Source: Christensenella sp. UBA4263
Lineage (GTDB): Bacteria; Bacillota; Clostridia; Christensenellales; Aristaeellaceae
Direction of reading: 5' to 3'
DNA: 23,909 nt
Assembly: GCA_002395225.1 (NCBI GenBank)
Contig: DGWH01000169.1
Location: 1 to 23,909 of the forward strand
The translations under genes and the position numbers were made by a program. Numbering within the stretch: the first letter of the stretch is position 1; the number at the start of each line of letters is the position of its first letter. This document shows, piece after piece, positions 6,706 to 14,385 of the stretch. Below the pieces are notes generated by a model. The model ran no database searches and was not told the DNA's origin. It was given only the letters and a program-made list of their open reading frames with translations.

Positions 6706-8595
6706 ATGAAAAAGTACATATCGATATTGCAGGCCTGTTTGCTGATGCTGACCATTGGGACAGGACTGGCAGAACGGACACCGGAAACGATCCTTGCCGG
6801 CATGACCACGGAACAGAAGGTTGCCCAGCTGATCGTTCCCTCTTTCTATTACTATACCAATGCGGAGGGGAAAAAGGTCGGGGTGCAGGAAATGCGTCCC
6901 GAGATCGAAAAGCTGCTGACCAGATATGGATTTGGCGGCGTGATTTTCAATTTGCAGAATGCCCAGACCAATGAGTTGGCGGTGCGGCTTGTGGATGCGG
7001 TTCAGCGGGCAAATGCCTCGGTTGAGGGACGGACCCGGCTGATTACCTGTATTGATCAGGAAGGCGGATATGTGACACGGCTGGGAATGGGGACGCAGAT
7101 GCCGGGGAATATGGCCCTGGGGGCGGTGCATGATCTCAGCGTGACGGAAAAGGCCGGCCGGCTGATGGGCAGCGAGGTGCGGACGATCGGGTATGATGTG
7201 ACGTTTGCACCGGTGGTCGATGTCAATAACAACCCGGAAAACCCGGTCATCGGAATCCGGTCTTTCGGAGATAATCCGGCGGATGTGGCGGAGCAGGGAA
7301 TGGCCATGATCAGGGGATTGCATGATGCGGGCGTGCTCCTTGGAATCAAGCATTTTCCCGGTCACGGGGATACGGATACGGACAGTCATACCGGTCTGCC
7401 CTGCATCACCAAGACCTATGAGCAGCTGAAGGCATTTGAACTGATCCCCTTTCAGGCCTGCATTGATGCGGGCGCGGACATGGTCATGACGGCGCATATT
7501 GTCTTTCCGGAACTGGAAACGGGGACCTATCGGTCCATTCAGACAGGGGAAGAGATCGGGCTGCCGGCAACGCTGTCAAAAACCATCCTGACCGATATTC
7601 TGCGGGGCGACATGGGCTTTAAAGGCCTCATCGTCACGGATTCCCTGGTCATGGATGCCATTAAAACCCACTTTGACCTGCTGGATGTGGCGAAGCTGAC
7701 CATTGAGGCGGGGGCAGATCTGATTCTGTGTCCGCTGGATACTGCGACGCCGGAGGGAATGCGCGCACTGGAACAGTACGTCCAGGATGTGGCTGAAAGG
7801 GTGGATGGCGGCACGATTTCCGCGGAGGCGGTGGATGCGGCAGTGCTCCGGGTGCTGTCATTCAAGGCCAGGCATGGCATGCTTATGCCATATGAAAGCG
7901 GCGATCTGGAGGCAAGGGTGCAGCAGGCCACTGAAACCGTCGGATCCGCAGAACACCATGCAGAGGAATTTGAGATCGCGAAAGCGGCGGTTACGCTTGT
8001 GAAAAATGAGCAGATGCTCCCGCTTAAGACGGATGAACGGATTGCGATCCTTGTCCCGTATGCCAGCGAAGTGAAAAGTGCGGAATATGCGGTCATGCTG
8101 GCTAAACAGGCGGGAAAAGTACCCGCGGATATGGATATTCCGGTGTTTCATCTGAGCGCGATGACCGTGAGTGAGATGGTGAAACTGTGCGGGGAGACAG
8201 AGAATATCCTTGTCGTCAGCACAGCTTACAGTCTGGGAGAACTGAATCCGGACACAAAGAGCGGATCTGATTCGGCACTGCTGGATACCGTGATCACCAT
8301 GACCCATGCGGCCGGAAACCGGATTGCGGTGATCAGTGCACAGCTGCCGTATGATGTGGCAAGGTACCCGGCTGCGGATGCAGTGGTCGTATCGTATGGC
8401 GCCCGCGGCATGAATGAGGACCCGAGAGATAGGCAAAATGGCATTCTCCAGTATGGACCCAATATCCCGGCGGCTCTTTATCTGCTCCTCTCCGGAGAGA
8501 AGATGCAGGGCAGACTGCCGGTCAGCATTCCGAACATGGATGAGAAAGGGCATCTTCTGGAGGGAATCCTGTACGAGGAAGGATTCGGCCTGTAA
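6706..8595 (+). CDS. nagZ: Secreted GH3 beta-N-acetylglucosaminidase, NagZ-type
   Basis: The 629-residue protein has a signal peptide (MKKYISILQACLLMLTIGTGLA), a GH3 TIM-barrel domain at about residues 25-385 and a second alpha/beta domain at about 440-629, the same two-domain layout and length as Bacillus NagZ (YbbD). Readable motifs are KHFPGHG (215-221), the NagZ-specific catalytic dyad in DSH (Asp226, His228) and the nucleophile Asp312 in GLIVTDSLVMDAI. The enzyme should release GlcNAc from muropeptides or GlcNAc-MurNAc outside the cell. The start at 6706 has GGGAG just upstream and opens with the signal; an upstream in-frame extension to 6631 lacks both. The gene is transcribed away from an AmiE-like hydrolase, and the two activities are known to act in sequence in Bacillus peptidoglycan recycling. 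Confidence 0.88.
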   Translation: MKKYISILQACLLMLTIGTGLAERTPETILAGMTTEQKVAQLIVPSFYYYTNAEGKKVGVQEMRPEIEKLLTRYGFGGVIFNLQNAQTNELAVRLVDAVQRANASVEGRTRLITCIDQEGGYVTRLGMGTQMPGNMALGAVHDLSVTEKAGRLMGSEVRTIGYDVTFAPVVDVNNNPENPVIGIRSFGDNPADVAEQGMAMIRGLHDAGVLLGIKHFPGHGDTDTDSHTGLPCITKTYEQLKAFELIPFQACIDAGADMVMTAHIVFPELETGTYRSIQTGEEIGLPATLSKTILTDILRGDMGFKGLIVTDSLVMDAIKTHFDLLDVAKLTIEAGADLILCPLDTATPEGMRALEQYVQDVAERVDGGTISAEAVDAAVLRVLSFKARHGMLMPYESGDLEARVQQATETVGSAEHHAEEFEIAKAAVTLVKNEQMLPLKTDERIAILVPYASEVKSAEYAVMLAKQAGKVPADMDIPVFHLSAMTVSEMVKLCGETENILVVSTAYSLGELNPDTKSGSDSALLDTVITMTHAAGNRIAVISAQLPYDVARYPAADAVVVSYGARGMNEDPRDRQNGILQYGPNIPAALYLLLSGEKMQGRLPVSIPNMDEKGHLLEGILYEEGFGL

Positions 8596-8653
8596 TATGT
8601 CGGATGACTCGGAGGGACAAGGCAATGTCCCGTCCAATTCTCAAAGGATGAGT

Positions 8654-8681
8654 AAGCCCTGCGGGATTTCCCGCAGGGCTT
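8654..8681 (+). terminator. GC-rich hairpin after the GH3 gene, weak intrinsic terminator
   Basis: A 13-bp stem (8654-8666 with 8669-8681) containing AGCCCTGCGGGA closes on a very short loop and is followed by TTTG only. The long GC-rich stem fits a terminator or mRNA-stabilising end, but the U-tract is poor. It lies 59 bases after the GH3 stop. Confidence 0.6.
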
Positions 8682-8742
8682 TGCTGCTGTCTCTGGCCAT
8701 GCGCGGCTCATGGGAAAACGAGCGGAACCTGCTTTTTTTCTG

Positions 8743-8771
8743 TTGTTTTTCACCCCTTAATCGTTTACAAT
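8743..8771 (+). promoter_or_regulatory. Promoter for the GNAT gene and its leader
   Basis: TTGTTT (8743-8748) and TACAAT (8766-8771) are separated by exactly 17 bases, a good sigma-A arrangement. Transcription from about 8778 would give a leader of roughly 140 bases before the start at 8920. The leader contains small self-complementary pieces (CTGCCTGAGGCAG near 8782 and the palindrome GGATGCATCC near 8867) but no recognised riboswitch. The 8596-8919 interval holds no credible gene. Confidence 0.6.
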
Positions 8772-8919
8772 ACACACGCTGACTGCCTGAGGCAGAGAAA
8801 AACATAGAGTCTGCAGAACGGGAGAGCAAAGGCCTGTCTCCACAGGAAAGGGAACTGACAGATCCGGATGCATCCTTTGAGACTTAACATGAGCCGTGGC
8901 CCGGGCGAAAAGAGGGACA

Positions 8920-9525
8920 ATGGACAGAATCGTTATTCGGAACGCGGAGAGAGCGGATGTGCATCGGCTCCTTGAAATCTACGCCTATTATGTCCGCAGG
9001 ACGGCGATTACCTTTGACATTGAGGTGCCGGATGCGGACCGCTTTGCTGCGCACATGGAACAGATTCAGAAATGCTATCCGTATCTGGTTCTGGAGCGGA
9101 ATGGCCGGATTGAGGGGTACGCCTATGCCGGACCGTTCGTGGGCAGGGCAGCCTATGACTGGTCCTGTGAACTGACGATCTATCTGGACCCGGAGGTGCG
9201 CCGGAAGGGACTTGGCCGGAAACTGTACGGGGAGCTGGAAAAACGGCTTGCCCGGATGGGCATTCTGAACCTGTATGCCTGTATTGGCTATCCGGAAACG
9301 GAGGATGAGTACCTGACCCGCAACAGCGCAGAGTTTCACGCGCATCTGGGATTTGCGCTGTGCGGACGGTTTAACCGGTGCGGATATAAATTCGGCAGAT
9401 GGTATGACATGGTCTGGATGGAAAAACAGATCGGGGAACACCGAAGCCCCATGCCGCAGATTATTCCGTACAGGGAAACGGAACAGGATATTGGAGTGGC
9501 CCTGTCGCGCAGCGACAGTTTGTAA
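8920..9525 (+). CDS. GNAT-family N-acetyltransferase, phosphinothricin acetyltransferase-like
   Basis: The 201-residue cytoplasmic protein shows the GNAT fold in order. It opens with VIRNAERADVHRLLEIYAYYV, continues with the central strand PYLVLERNGRIEGYAYAGPF, and carries the acetyl-CoA pyrophosphate loop VRRKGLGRKLYGEL (about residues 87-100) and the beta-5 segment NLYACIGYPE. The phrase GYAYAGPFVGRAAYDWSCELTIYLDPE resembles phosphinothricin and related amino-acid N-acetyltransferases (Pat/YwnH group). The last 30 residues extend beyond the usual end. The start at 8920 follows AGAGGGA at good spacing; an in-frame upstream extension is less likely. The natural substrate is probably an amino acid or amine. 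It is the first gene after the 8743 promoter, about 70 bases before the sugar isomerase-like gene. Confidence 0.85.
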   Translation: MDRIVIRNAERADVHRLLEIYAYYVRRTAITFDIEVPDADRFAAHMEQIQKCYPYLVLERNGRIEGYAYAGPFVGRAAYDWSCELTIYLDPEVRRKGLGRKLYGELEKRLARMGILNLYACIGYPETEDEYLTRNSAEFHAHLGFALCGRFNRCGYKFGRWYDMVWMEKQIGEHRSPMPQIIPYRETEQDIGVALSRSDSL

Positions 9526-9594
9526 AATCCAGGCCACTGACAAAGCGACTCAGGCAAATGATCTGAGGTGAGACCCGAGGGAGGATGGACGACA

Positions 9595-10344
9595 ATGCAG
9601 ATTGGCGCACAGTTGTATACAGTCAGGGAAAGCTGCCAGACACTGGAAAGCTTTGCTCAGACGCTGGAGCGGATTGCGGAGATTGGCTATAAGACCGTAC
9701 AGGTTTCGGGAACCTGTCCGTATGAAGGGGAATGGCTGCGGGATCAGCTGAAACGGACGGGCCTTCGCTGTGTTCTGACGCATATTCCGGTTCCGCGACT
9801 TGAGGGGGAACTGGATCAGGTGATTGAGGACCACAAGGTCTTTGACTGCCCGAGAATCGGTCTTGGCTGGTGGGCGTTTGATCCGGAAAAGGACATGAGC
9901 TATGAAACATTCATGGAGAAATTCCCGCCGGTTGCCGCACGCATCCGGGAGGCCGGCCTGTATTTCATGTATCACAACCATGACCAGGAATTTAAGCATC
10001 GGGACGGAAAGCCGATCCTTGAGTGTCTTGCGGAGGCATTCCCGGCAGATACCATGGGATTTACGCTGGATACATTCTGGGTACAGGCAGGGGGCGGAGA
10101 TCCCGGACAGTGGCTGGAACGGCTCACCGGCCGTGTTCCCTGCATTCACCTGAAGGACTACGCATACGGACGCCAGATGGCGGCCGTGGGTGAGGGAAAC
10201 ATCAATTTTGAGCGTGTTTTTGAAAAGGCGGAGGCAGCAGGAACGGAATACATGCTGGTTGAGCAGGACGATTGTCACGGAGAGGATCCGCTGGATTGCC
10301 TGCACCGTTCATATCTGTATCTGAAAGCATGCGGGTTTGAATAA
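9595..10344 (+). CDS. Sugar phosphate isomerase/epimerase-like TIM barrel protein
   Basis: The 249-residue product matches the xylose-isomerase-like (AP_endonuc_2) superfamily. It opens with IGAQLYTVRES, followed by GYKTVQVSG; a metal-site region YHNHDQEF (about residues 124-131) precedes the acidic metal ligand in GFTLDTFWVQAGG. HLKDYA follows and the final metal glutamate is in MLVEQDD. IolE/IolI and ketose 3-epimerases share this layout. It probably isomerises or epimerises a sugar or inositol-derived ketone in the cytoplasm. GAGGGAGG lies about ten bases upstream of the chosen ATG. It is followed 35 bases later by a Gfo/Idh/MocA oxidoreductase, a pairing common in sugar and inositol catabolism. 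The exact substrate is not readable. Confidence 0.85.
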   Translation: MQIGAQLYTVRESCQTLESFAQTLERIAEIGYKTVQVSGTCPYEGEWLRDQLKRTGLRCVLTHIPVPRLEGELDQVIEDHKVFDCPRIGLGWWAFDPEKDMSYETFMEKFPPVAARIREAGLYFMYHNHDQEFKHRDGKPILECLAEAFPADTMGFTLDTFWVQAGGGDPGQWLERLTGRVPCIHLKDYAYGRQMAAVGEGNINFERVFEKAEAAGTEYMLVEQDDCHGEDPLDCLHRSYLYLKACGFE

Positions 10345-10379
10345 ATGCCGGAAGGGCATTAAGTGAGGAAACAGGAAAG

Positions 10380-11552
10380 ATGGAGATTCAGGCAGCGGTT
10401 GTTGGAATCGGAAACATCGGAACAGCCCATGCAAGGGCGATTGCGCATGGAGAGGTTCCCGGAATGCGGCTCTATGCCGTGTGTGACATTAATCCGGAAA
10501 GGCTCGCACATGCGTCAGAACTGTTTCCGGAGACGAAACAGTACGATCATATTGAGGCGCTCCTGGCGGATGAACGGGTACAGGCGGTCATTGTGGCCAC
10601 CCCGCACCCGCTGCATTCGGAACTGGCCGGCATGGTGCTTGAATCCGGCCGGCATGTACTGGTGGAGAAGCCGATCGATGTGCGGCTCAGCCAGGCAGAA
10701 ATGCTCTGCAGGAAAGCGGACAAAGCCGGACGGGTATTTGCCATCATGCTGAACCAGCGGACAGATCCCATTTTTCGCCGGGCGCGGGAGATTGTCCGTT
10801 CGGGGGCTCTGGGCGGCCTTAAGCGAAGCATCTGGATCATTACGAACTGGTATCGCACGCAGCATTACTATGATTCAGGAAGCTGGCGGGCGACCTGGCC
10901 GGGAGAGGGCGGCGGCGTTCTGCTCAATCAGGCACCGCACAACCTGGATCTGTGGCAGTGGATTGTCGGCATGCCGACGCATGTTCGCGGGTTCTGCGAG
11001 GTGGCCAAGTATCACCGGATCGAGGTGGAGGATGAGGCAACGCTCATGACCCGGTATGCCGGCGGCGCGACCGGCCTGTTTATTACCACAACGGGCGAAT
11101 ATCCGGGGACGAACCGCCTGGAAATCGCGGGGGACCTGGGGAAAATCGTGATTGAAAACGGAACGCTGACCCACTGGCAGCTGGAGCAAAGCGAAAGGGA
11201 ATTCTGCTTTGCCTCCCAGGAGAGCTTTGCCCATATTCCCTGTCAGGTGGAAACCTTCGCACCGGAGGAAACCGGGGATGGTCATGTGGGAATTCTGGCA
11301 AATTTCTCGGATGCCATCCGGAACGGGGCAGCGCTGATTTCGCCGGGACAGGACGGCCTGAATGAACTGACGCTTTCCAATTCGGCCTATCTGTCCGCGT
11401 GGGAACAGAACCGGGAAATTGAGCTGCCCATGGACAATGATCGTTTCAATGCGCTGCTGGATGAACGGATCCGGCAGTCAAAGGGACTGAAAGAAGCGGT
11501 TGTATCCGCCCCATCCGGGCATTACAGTGAACGCTGGCAGGTAAAATGGTAA
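10380..11552 (+). CDS. Gfo/Idh/MocA-family NAD(P)-dependent oxidoreductase
   Basis: The 390-residue protein starts with a dinucleotide-binding fold, AAVVGIGNIGTAHARAI (G-x-G-x-x-G near residues 9-14). It continues with the acidic ribose-binding end of beta-2 in YAVCDINPERL, VIVATPHPLH, and the signature HVLVEKPIDV (EKP near residue 98). The C-terminal substrate domain contains the GGGVLLNQAPHNLDLWQW segment, where the conserved histidine sits. Members oxidise or reduce hydroxyls of sugars, inositols and related compounds. The start is preceded by GAGGAAACAGGAAAG. The neighbouring isomerase-like gene supports a two-step sugar or inositol conversion. No transporter or kinase for the same pathway lies next to them. 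Confidence 0.88.
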   Translation: MEIQAAVVGIGNIGTAHARAIAHGEVPGMRLYAVCDINPERLAHASELFPETKQYDHIEALLADERVQAVIVATPHPLHSELAGMVLESGRHVLVEKPIDVRLSQAEMLCRKADKAGRVFAIMLNQRTDPIFRRAREIVRSGALGGLKRSIWIITNWYRTQHYYDSGSWRATWPGEGGGVLLNQAPHNLDLWQWIVGMPTHVRGFCEVAKYHRIEVEDEATLMTRYAGGATGLFITTTGEYPGTNRLEIAGDLGKIVIENGTLTHWQLEQSEREFCFASQESFAHIPCQVETFAPEETGDGHVGILANFSDAIRNGAALISPGQDGLNELTLSNSAYLSAWEQNREIELPMDNDRFNALLDERIRQSKGLKEAVVSAPSGHYSERWQVKW

Positions 11553-11579
11553 AAAAGGCACCCGGCCGGGTGCTTTTTC
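11553..11579 (+). terminator. Intrinsic terminator after the oxidoreductase gene
   Basis: A self-complementary core GCACCCGGCCGGGTGC (11558-11573) is flanked by an A-run on the left and TTTTT on the right, immediately after the stop codon. The A-run also makes it usable in the reverse direction. It ends the 8743-11552 transcript and separates it from the fumarase gene. Confidence 0.88.
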
Positions 11580-11625
11580 TGAGAGAGAATGAACCGGCCT
11601 GAAACTTGAGGAGGAGTGAACGGAG

Positions 11626-13020
11626 ATGGCGGGAATGCGTGAGGAACACGATACCATGGGAACGGTCTATGTTCCCCAGGACAAGTACTGGGGGGCACAG
11701 ACACAGAGGAGCTTTGAAAATTTCCGGATCGGAACGGAGAAGATGCCGCCGGAGCTGATCCGGGCCTTTGCGGTTCTGAAAAAAGGCGCTGCCATGGCAA
11801 ATGTCCGGCTGGGGAATCTTGCACCTGAAAAGAGCGAGGTAATCTGCACGGTCTGTGATGAAATCCTTGAGGGAAAGCTGGACGGGCATTTCCCGCTGGC
11901 AGTCTGGCAGACGGGCAGCGGAACACAGACTAATATGAATGTCAATGAGGTCATCGCCAACCGGGGGAATGAACTGGCCGGTACCCGGCTGCTGCATCCC
12001 AATGATGATGTCAACCGTTCGCAAAGCTCAAATGATACATTCCCGACGGCCATGAGTATCTGTGCACTGTCGATCCTGCTGGACCGCGTTCTGCCGGCGC
12101 TGTCAGATCTTTATGATACGCTGGAGGAGCTGGCCGGACGCTACGGGGACATCATAAAGGTCGGACGCACGCACCTGCAGGATGCAACGCCGCTGACCCT
12201 GGGCCAGGAGATCAGCGGATGGGCTTCCATGCTCAGACATGATGCAGGTTACCTGAACGCATCCCTTGACGGACTGCGGGAACTGGCACTGGGCGGAACG
12301 GCGGTGGGAACCGGACTGAATGCGCCGGAGGGCTTTGCTGAGACGGCTGCCGGGATGATTTCCGAACTGACCGGGAAAAACTTCTGTACCGCGCCCAACA
12401 AATTCCATGCGCTGACCAGCAAAGATCAGTTTGTCTTTGCACACGGCGCAATGAAAGCGTTGGCAGCGGATCTCATGAAAATTGCCAATGATATCCGTCT
12501 CCTTTCAAGCGGTCCGCGCTGCGGCATTGGTGAGCTTCTGATTCCGGAGAATGAGCCGGGGTCTTCCATCATGCCCGGGAAAGTCAATCCGACCCAGTGT
12601 GAGGCGGTGACCATGGTGGCAGTTCAGGTGATGGGAAATGATACGGTGATCGGGATGGCCGCCTCTCAGGGCAATTATGAACTGAATGTCTTCATGCCCG
12701 TCCTGATCCATAATTTCCTCCAGTCGGCAAGGCTGCTGGCTGATGTGATGGAGTCCTTTGAGCGGAACTGTGTGCGCGGAATCCGGCCCAATACGGAAAA
12801 GATCCGGGAATATCTCGACAATTCCCTGATGCTGGTCACTGCGCTCAATCCGATTGTCGGGTATGAGAACGCGGCCAGAATTGCCAAACTGGCTTACAGT
12901 GAAAATCTGACGCTTCGGGAGGCGGCAATCCGTCTTCAGCTGCTGGATGGGGATACCTTTGACCGCGTTGTCCGGCCGGAAAAGATGGTCGGGGATGGCA
13001 GGGAAAACGGAGCACGGTGA
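11626..13020 (+). CDS. fumC: Class II fumarate hydratase (fumarase C)
   Basis: The 464-residue protein is the normal length of class II fumarases, which interconvert fumarate and malate as homotetramers. It contains the opening DTMGTVYVPQDKYWGAQTQR, WQTGSGTQTNMNVNEVIANR (residues 94-113), HPNDDVNRSQSSNDTFPTAM (124-143), the catalytic-site THLQDATP (His183) and the superfamily signature GSSIMPGKVNP (312-322). The fumarase-typical residues in these segments favour fumarase over aspartase or argininosuccinate lyase. The start is supported by GAGGAG about 12 bases upstream and AACGGAG beside it. It stands alone between a terminator and the promoter region at 13084. An anaerobe may use it in a reductive or partial citrate cycle. 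Confidence 0.95.
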   Translation: MAGMREEHDTMGTVYVPQDKYWGAQTQRSFENFRIGTEKMPPELIRAFAVLKKGAAMANVRLGNLAPEKSEVICTVCDEILEGKLDGHFPLAVWQTGSGTQTNMNVNEVIANRGNELAGTRLLHPNDDVNRSQSSNDTFPTAMSICALSILLDRVLPALSDLYDTLEELAGRYGDIIKVGRTHLQDATPLTLGQEISGWASMLRHDAGYLNASLDGLRELALGGTAVGTGLNAPEGFAETAAGMISELTGKNFCTAPNKFHALTSKDQFVFAHGAMKALAADLMKIANDIRLLSSGPRCGIGELLIPENEPGSSIMPGKVNPTQCEAVTMVAVQVMGNDTVIGMAASQGNYELNVFMPVLIHNFLQSARLLADVMESFERNCVRGIRPNTEKIREYLDNSLMLVTALNPIVGYENAARIAKLAYSENLTLREAAIRLQLLDGDTFDRVVRPEKMVGDGRENGAR

Positions 13021-13050
13021 ACGGGGAAAAGTGAAGCGGCTGTCTCTGAA

Positions 13051-13086
13051 AACTCACAGGGTAACGTGATGTTACCAGAATGAGTT
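13051..13086. promoter_or_regulatory. Interrupted inverted repeat, candidate operator
   Basis: Two nested arms are symmetric: AACTCA (13051-13056) with TGAGTT (13081-13086), and GGTAAC (13060-13065) with GTTACC (13071-13076). The right arm overlaps the -35 region of the promoter at 13085-13111. With no T-run, it looks more like a repressor site than a terminator for the fumarase gene, though a stabilising hairpin is possible. The regulator is unknown. Confidence 0.4.
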
Positions 13087-13111
13087 GTGACGGTCAGAAA
13101 TGTGATATACT
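13085..13111 (+). promoter_or_regulatory. Extended -10 promoter of the metallopeptidase-like gene
   Basis: TATACT (13106-13111) is preceded by TG at the extended -10 position (13103-13104). A partial -35, TTGTGA (13085-13090), lies 15 bases upstream, a short gap that the extended -10 could compensate. Transcription would begin near 13118 and yield a leader of about 138 bases. Confidence 0.6.
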
Positions 13112-13117
13112 GAAAAG

Positions 13118-13240
13118 GCGTGACAGGGCGCTGTTCGGGCCGATTGACGGCGCGGGCGGACCTGATGCGAATGCGTCGATGTATCCAGCGGGAGCACCGG
13201 AAATGTATCGGTGCCCAAAGACCAAGTTATGAACGATAAA
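13118..13240 (+). promoter_or_regulatory. Structured leader RNA of the metallopeptidase-like gene
   Basis: Several hairpins can be drawn by eye: GCGCTG with CGGCGC (near 13132 and 13148), GATGC-GAAT-GCGTC (near 13164-13177), and GCACCG (13194-13199) with CGGTGC (13209-13214). The last is followed at once by CCAAAGACCAA (13215-13225), the same element as at 324-350. GAGGAGG lies downstream at 13241-13247. It could be a riboswitch or protein-binding leader. I cannot match it to a known class, and no terminator stem or sequestered ribosome site is obvious. Confidence 0.42.
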
Positions 13241-13255
13241 GAGGAGGCGTAAAAA

Positions 13256-14047
13256 ATGGTTGAACAGTTTTCTGTGGAATATGCAGTGCCGGAAGCCCTG
13301 GTGATTGCCTATCTGGTTGTTTCCGCTCTGGTAGTGATCATGGGAATTGTCGCACTTGTTATGCGGCTGCTTGTGTTCTTCCGCTACACCAAGGCCAATC
13401 ATACACCCATTGAGTGCAACATGACCGGCATTGAGGCGGCACGCTATGTGCTGGATGAGTCCGGTCTTGAGCATGTCAAGGTGAAAAAAGCCGGATTCAT
13501 CCGTGAGGGGATTTTCGGCAACTACTACAATGTCCTGACAAAGACGATTTATCTGCGTTCCTGGATGGGAAAAATTGATAAAAAGCGGTCGGTTACCTCT
13601 GTGGCCCTGGGCGTGCAGAAAGCGGCACTGGCCAAACTCTGCGAAGAGGGCGATGAGAGAACGAAGCTGCGCGGACGTCTGTCCCTGATCGGCATCTTCG
13701 GTCCGCTCCTGTTCCTCCCTGTTCTCCTTGGCGGCGCGGCCATTGATTTCTTCCTGTTCAAGGACACCTCGGTTGTTTCCATGATCGCTCTTGCCCTGGA
13801 CGGACTGATTCTGATCGCTGGTTTTGTGGTCACCTATCTGAACATCCCGGTGGAGAAGCAGGCCAATGCGCTGGCCCTTCAGATGCTGAGGCAATACGGG
13901 CTGGCCACCGAGGACGAAATCCCGGTGATTGAGAAAGTCTATGAGGCGTATATCCTCCAGTATATTGCGGATTTCATTCTGGAAATTCTGAGAATGATCC
14001 AGTGGATTCTGGAAATCGCGATGAGCGCCAGCAAGAAGAACGACTGA
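13256..14047 (+). CDS. YugP-type zinc metallopeptidase relative lacking the HExxH motif
   Basis: The 263-residue protein has an N-terminal membrane segment (about 14-42), two further hydrophobic segments (about 144-166 and 172-196) and a soluble region between the first two. Family landmarks are present: NMTGIEAARYVLDESGL (55-71), GNYYNVLTKTIYLRS (88-102), matching the DHYDPRSKTVRLS type of region in YugP, and NIPVEKQANALALQML (196-211), matching the LPVEFDAS region. The segment that should read SVAxxxHEVGHA reads SVALGVQKAALAKL. Gln121 and Leu125 therefore replace the two zinc histidines and Lys122 the catalytic glutamate. It is probably a membrane-anchored pseudoenzyme rather than an active peptidase. 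The start has GAGGAGG at ideal spacing. A small membrane protein gene follows immediately. Confidence 0.8.
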   Translation: MVEQFSVEYAVPEALVIAYLVVSALVVIMGIVALVMRLLVFFRYTKANHTPIECNMTGIEAARYVLDESGLEHVKVKKAGFIREGIFGNYYNVLTKTIYLRSWMGKIDKKRSVTSVALGVQKAALAKLCEEGDERTKLRGRLSLIGIFGPLLFLPVLLGGAAIDFFLFKDTSVVSMIALALDGLILIAGFVVTYLNIPVEKQANALALQMLRQYGLATEDEIPVIEKVYEAYILQYIADFILEILRMIQWILEIAMSASKKND

Positions 14048-14050
14048 GTG

Positions 14051-14260
14051 ATGAAAGAAAGCAAAAACCTTCTGATACAGATCGTGATCAATCTGGTCCT
14101 TTTTCCGCTGGTGTGGATTCTGCTGGATCTGCTTTACTGCAGCCTGATGACACATCGTCCTTTCGTGTTCACGTTTCAGGAACATATCCTGAGGCCGACG
14201 GGGGTGGCGGTGATGTACATGCTCGTCAGGTGGCTGTTTCAGCGCATCCGGAAACAATAG
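14051..14260 (+). CDS. Small membrane protein next to the YugP-like gene
   Basis: The 69-residue product (70 if the adjacent GTG at 14048 is used) has one strong hydrophobic segment, about residues 8-28 (LIQIVINLVLFPLVWILLDLL). A second, weaker one near 50-62 is followed by a basic tail (RWLFQRIRKQ). No family is recognised. The stop of the preceding gene, TGA at 14045-14047, touches the start region, so translation is probably coupled; no good independent ribosome binding site is seen. A clear terminator follows. It may form a complex with the upstream membrane-anchored pseudoenzyme. Confidence 0.62.
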   Translation: MKESKNLLIQIVINLVLFPLVWILLDLLYCSLMTHRPFVFTFQEHILRPTGVAVMYMLVRWLFQRIRKQ

Positions 14261-14268
14261 CGTCCCTT

Positions 14269-14296
14269 AAGAGTGCACAGAGGTGCACTCTTTTTT
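14269..14296 (+). terminator. Intrinsic terminator
   Basis: A perfect 10-bp stem, AAGAGTGCAC (14269-14278) with GTGCACTCTT (14283-14292), has a four-base loop and a T-run through 14296. It ends the two-gene transcript of the YugP-like and small membrane proteins. Confidence 0.92.
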
Positions 14297-14385
14297 GAAC
14301 GGACAAAACAGGGAAAAATGTACGAAAACCAGACTGAAATTACTGCATTTTGTACATGGTCAGGCCATTTTTTTTGTGGATGGGC

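Noticed and set aside
6567..6974. Plus-strand 135-codon frame starting in the GH3 leader
   Set aside because: It has no good ribosome site and overlaps the GH3 start in another frame.
9549..9576. CTCAG/CTGAG hairpin followed by GTGAGACCC as a fourth copy of the leader element
   Set aside because: The tail shares only AGACC with the others; too weak to list as a feature.
13094..14257. Long minus-strand open frame (387 codons) opposite the YugP-like and small membrane genes
   Set aside because: It is rich in His, Gln and Arg without domain pattern and mirrors two well-supported plus-strand genes; it has no ribosome site of note. It arises from the codon bias of the real genes.
14318..14357. 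ATGTAC...GTACAT repeat upstream of the ABC operon as an operator
   Set aside because: The six-base arms are 28 bases apart and easily arise by chance; no extended symmetry was found.
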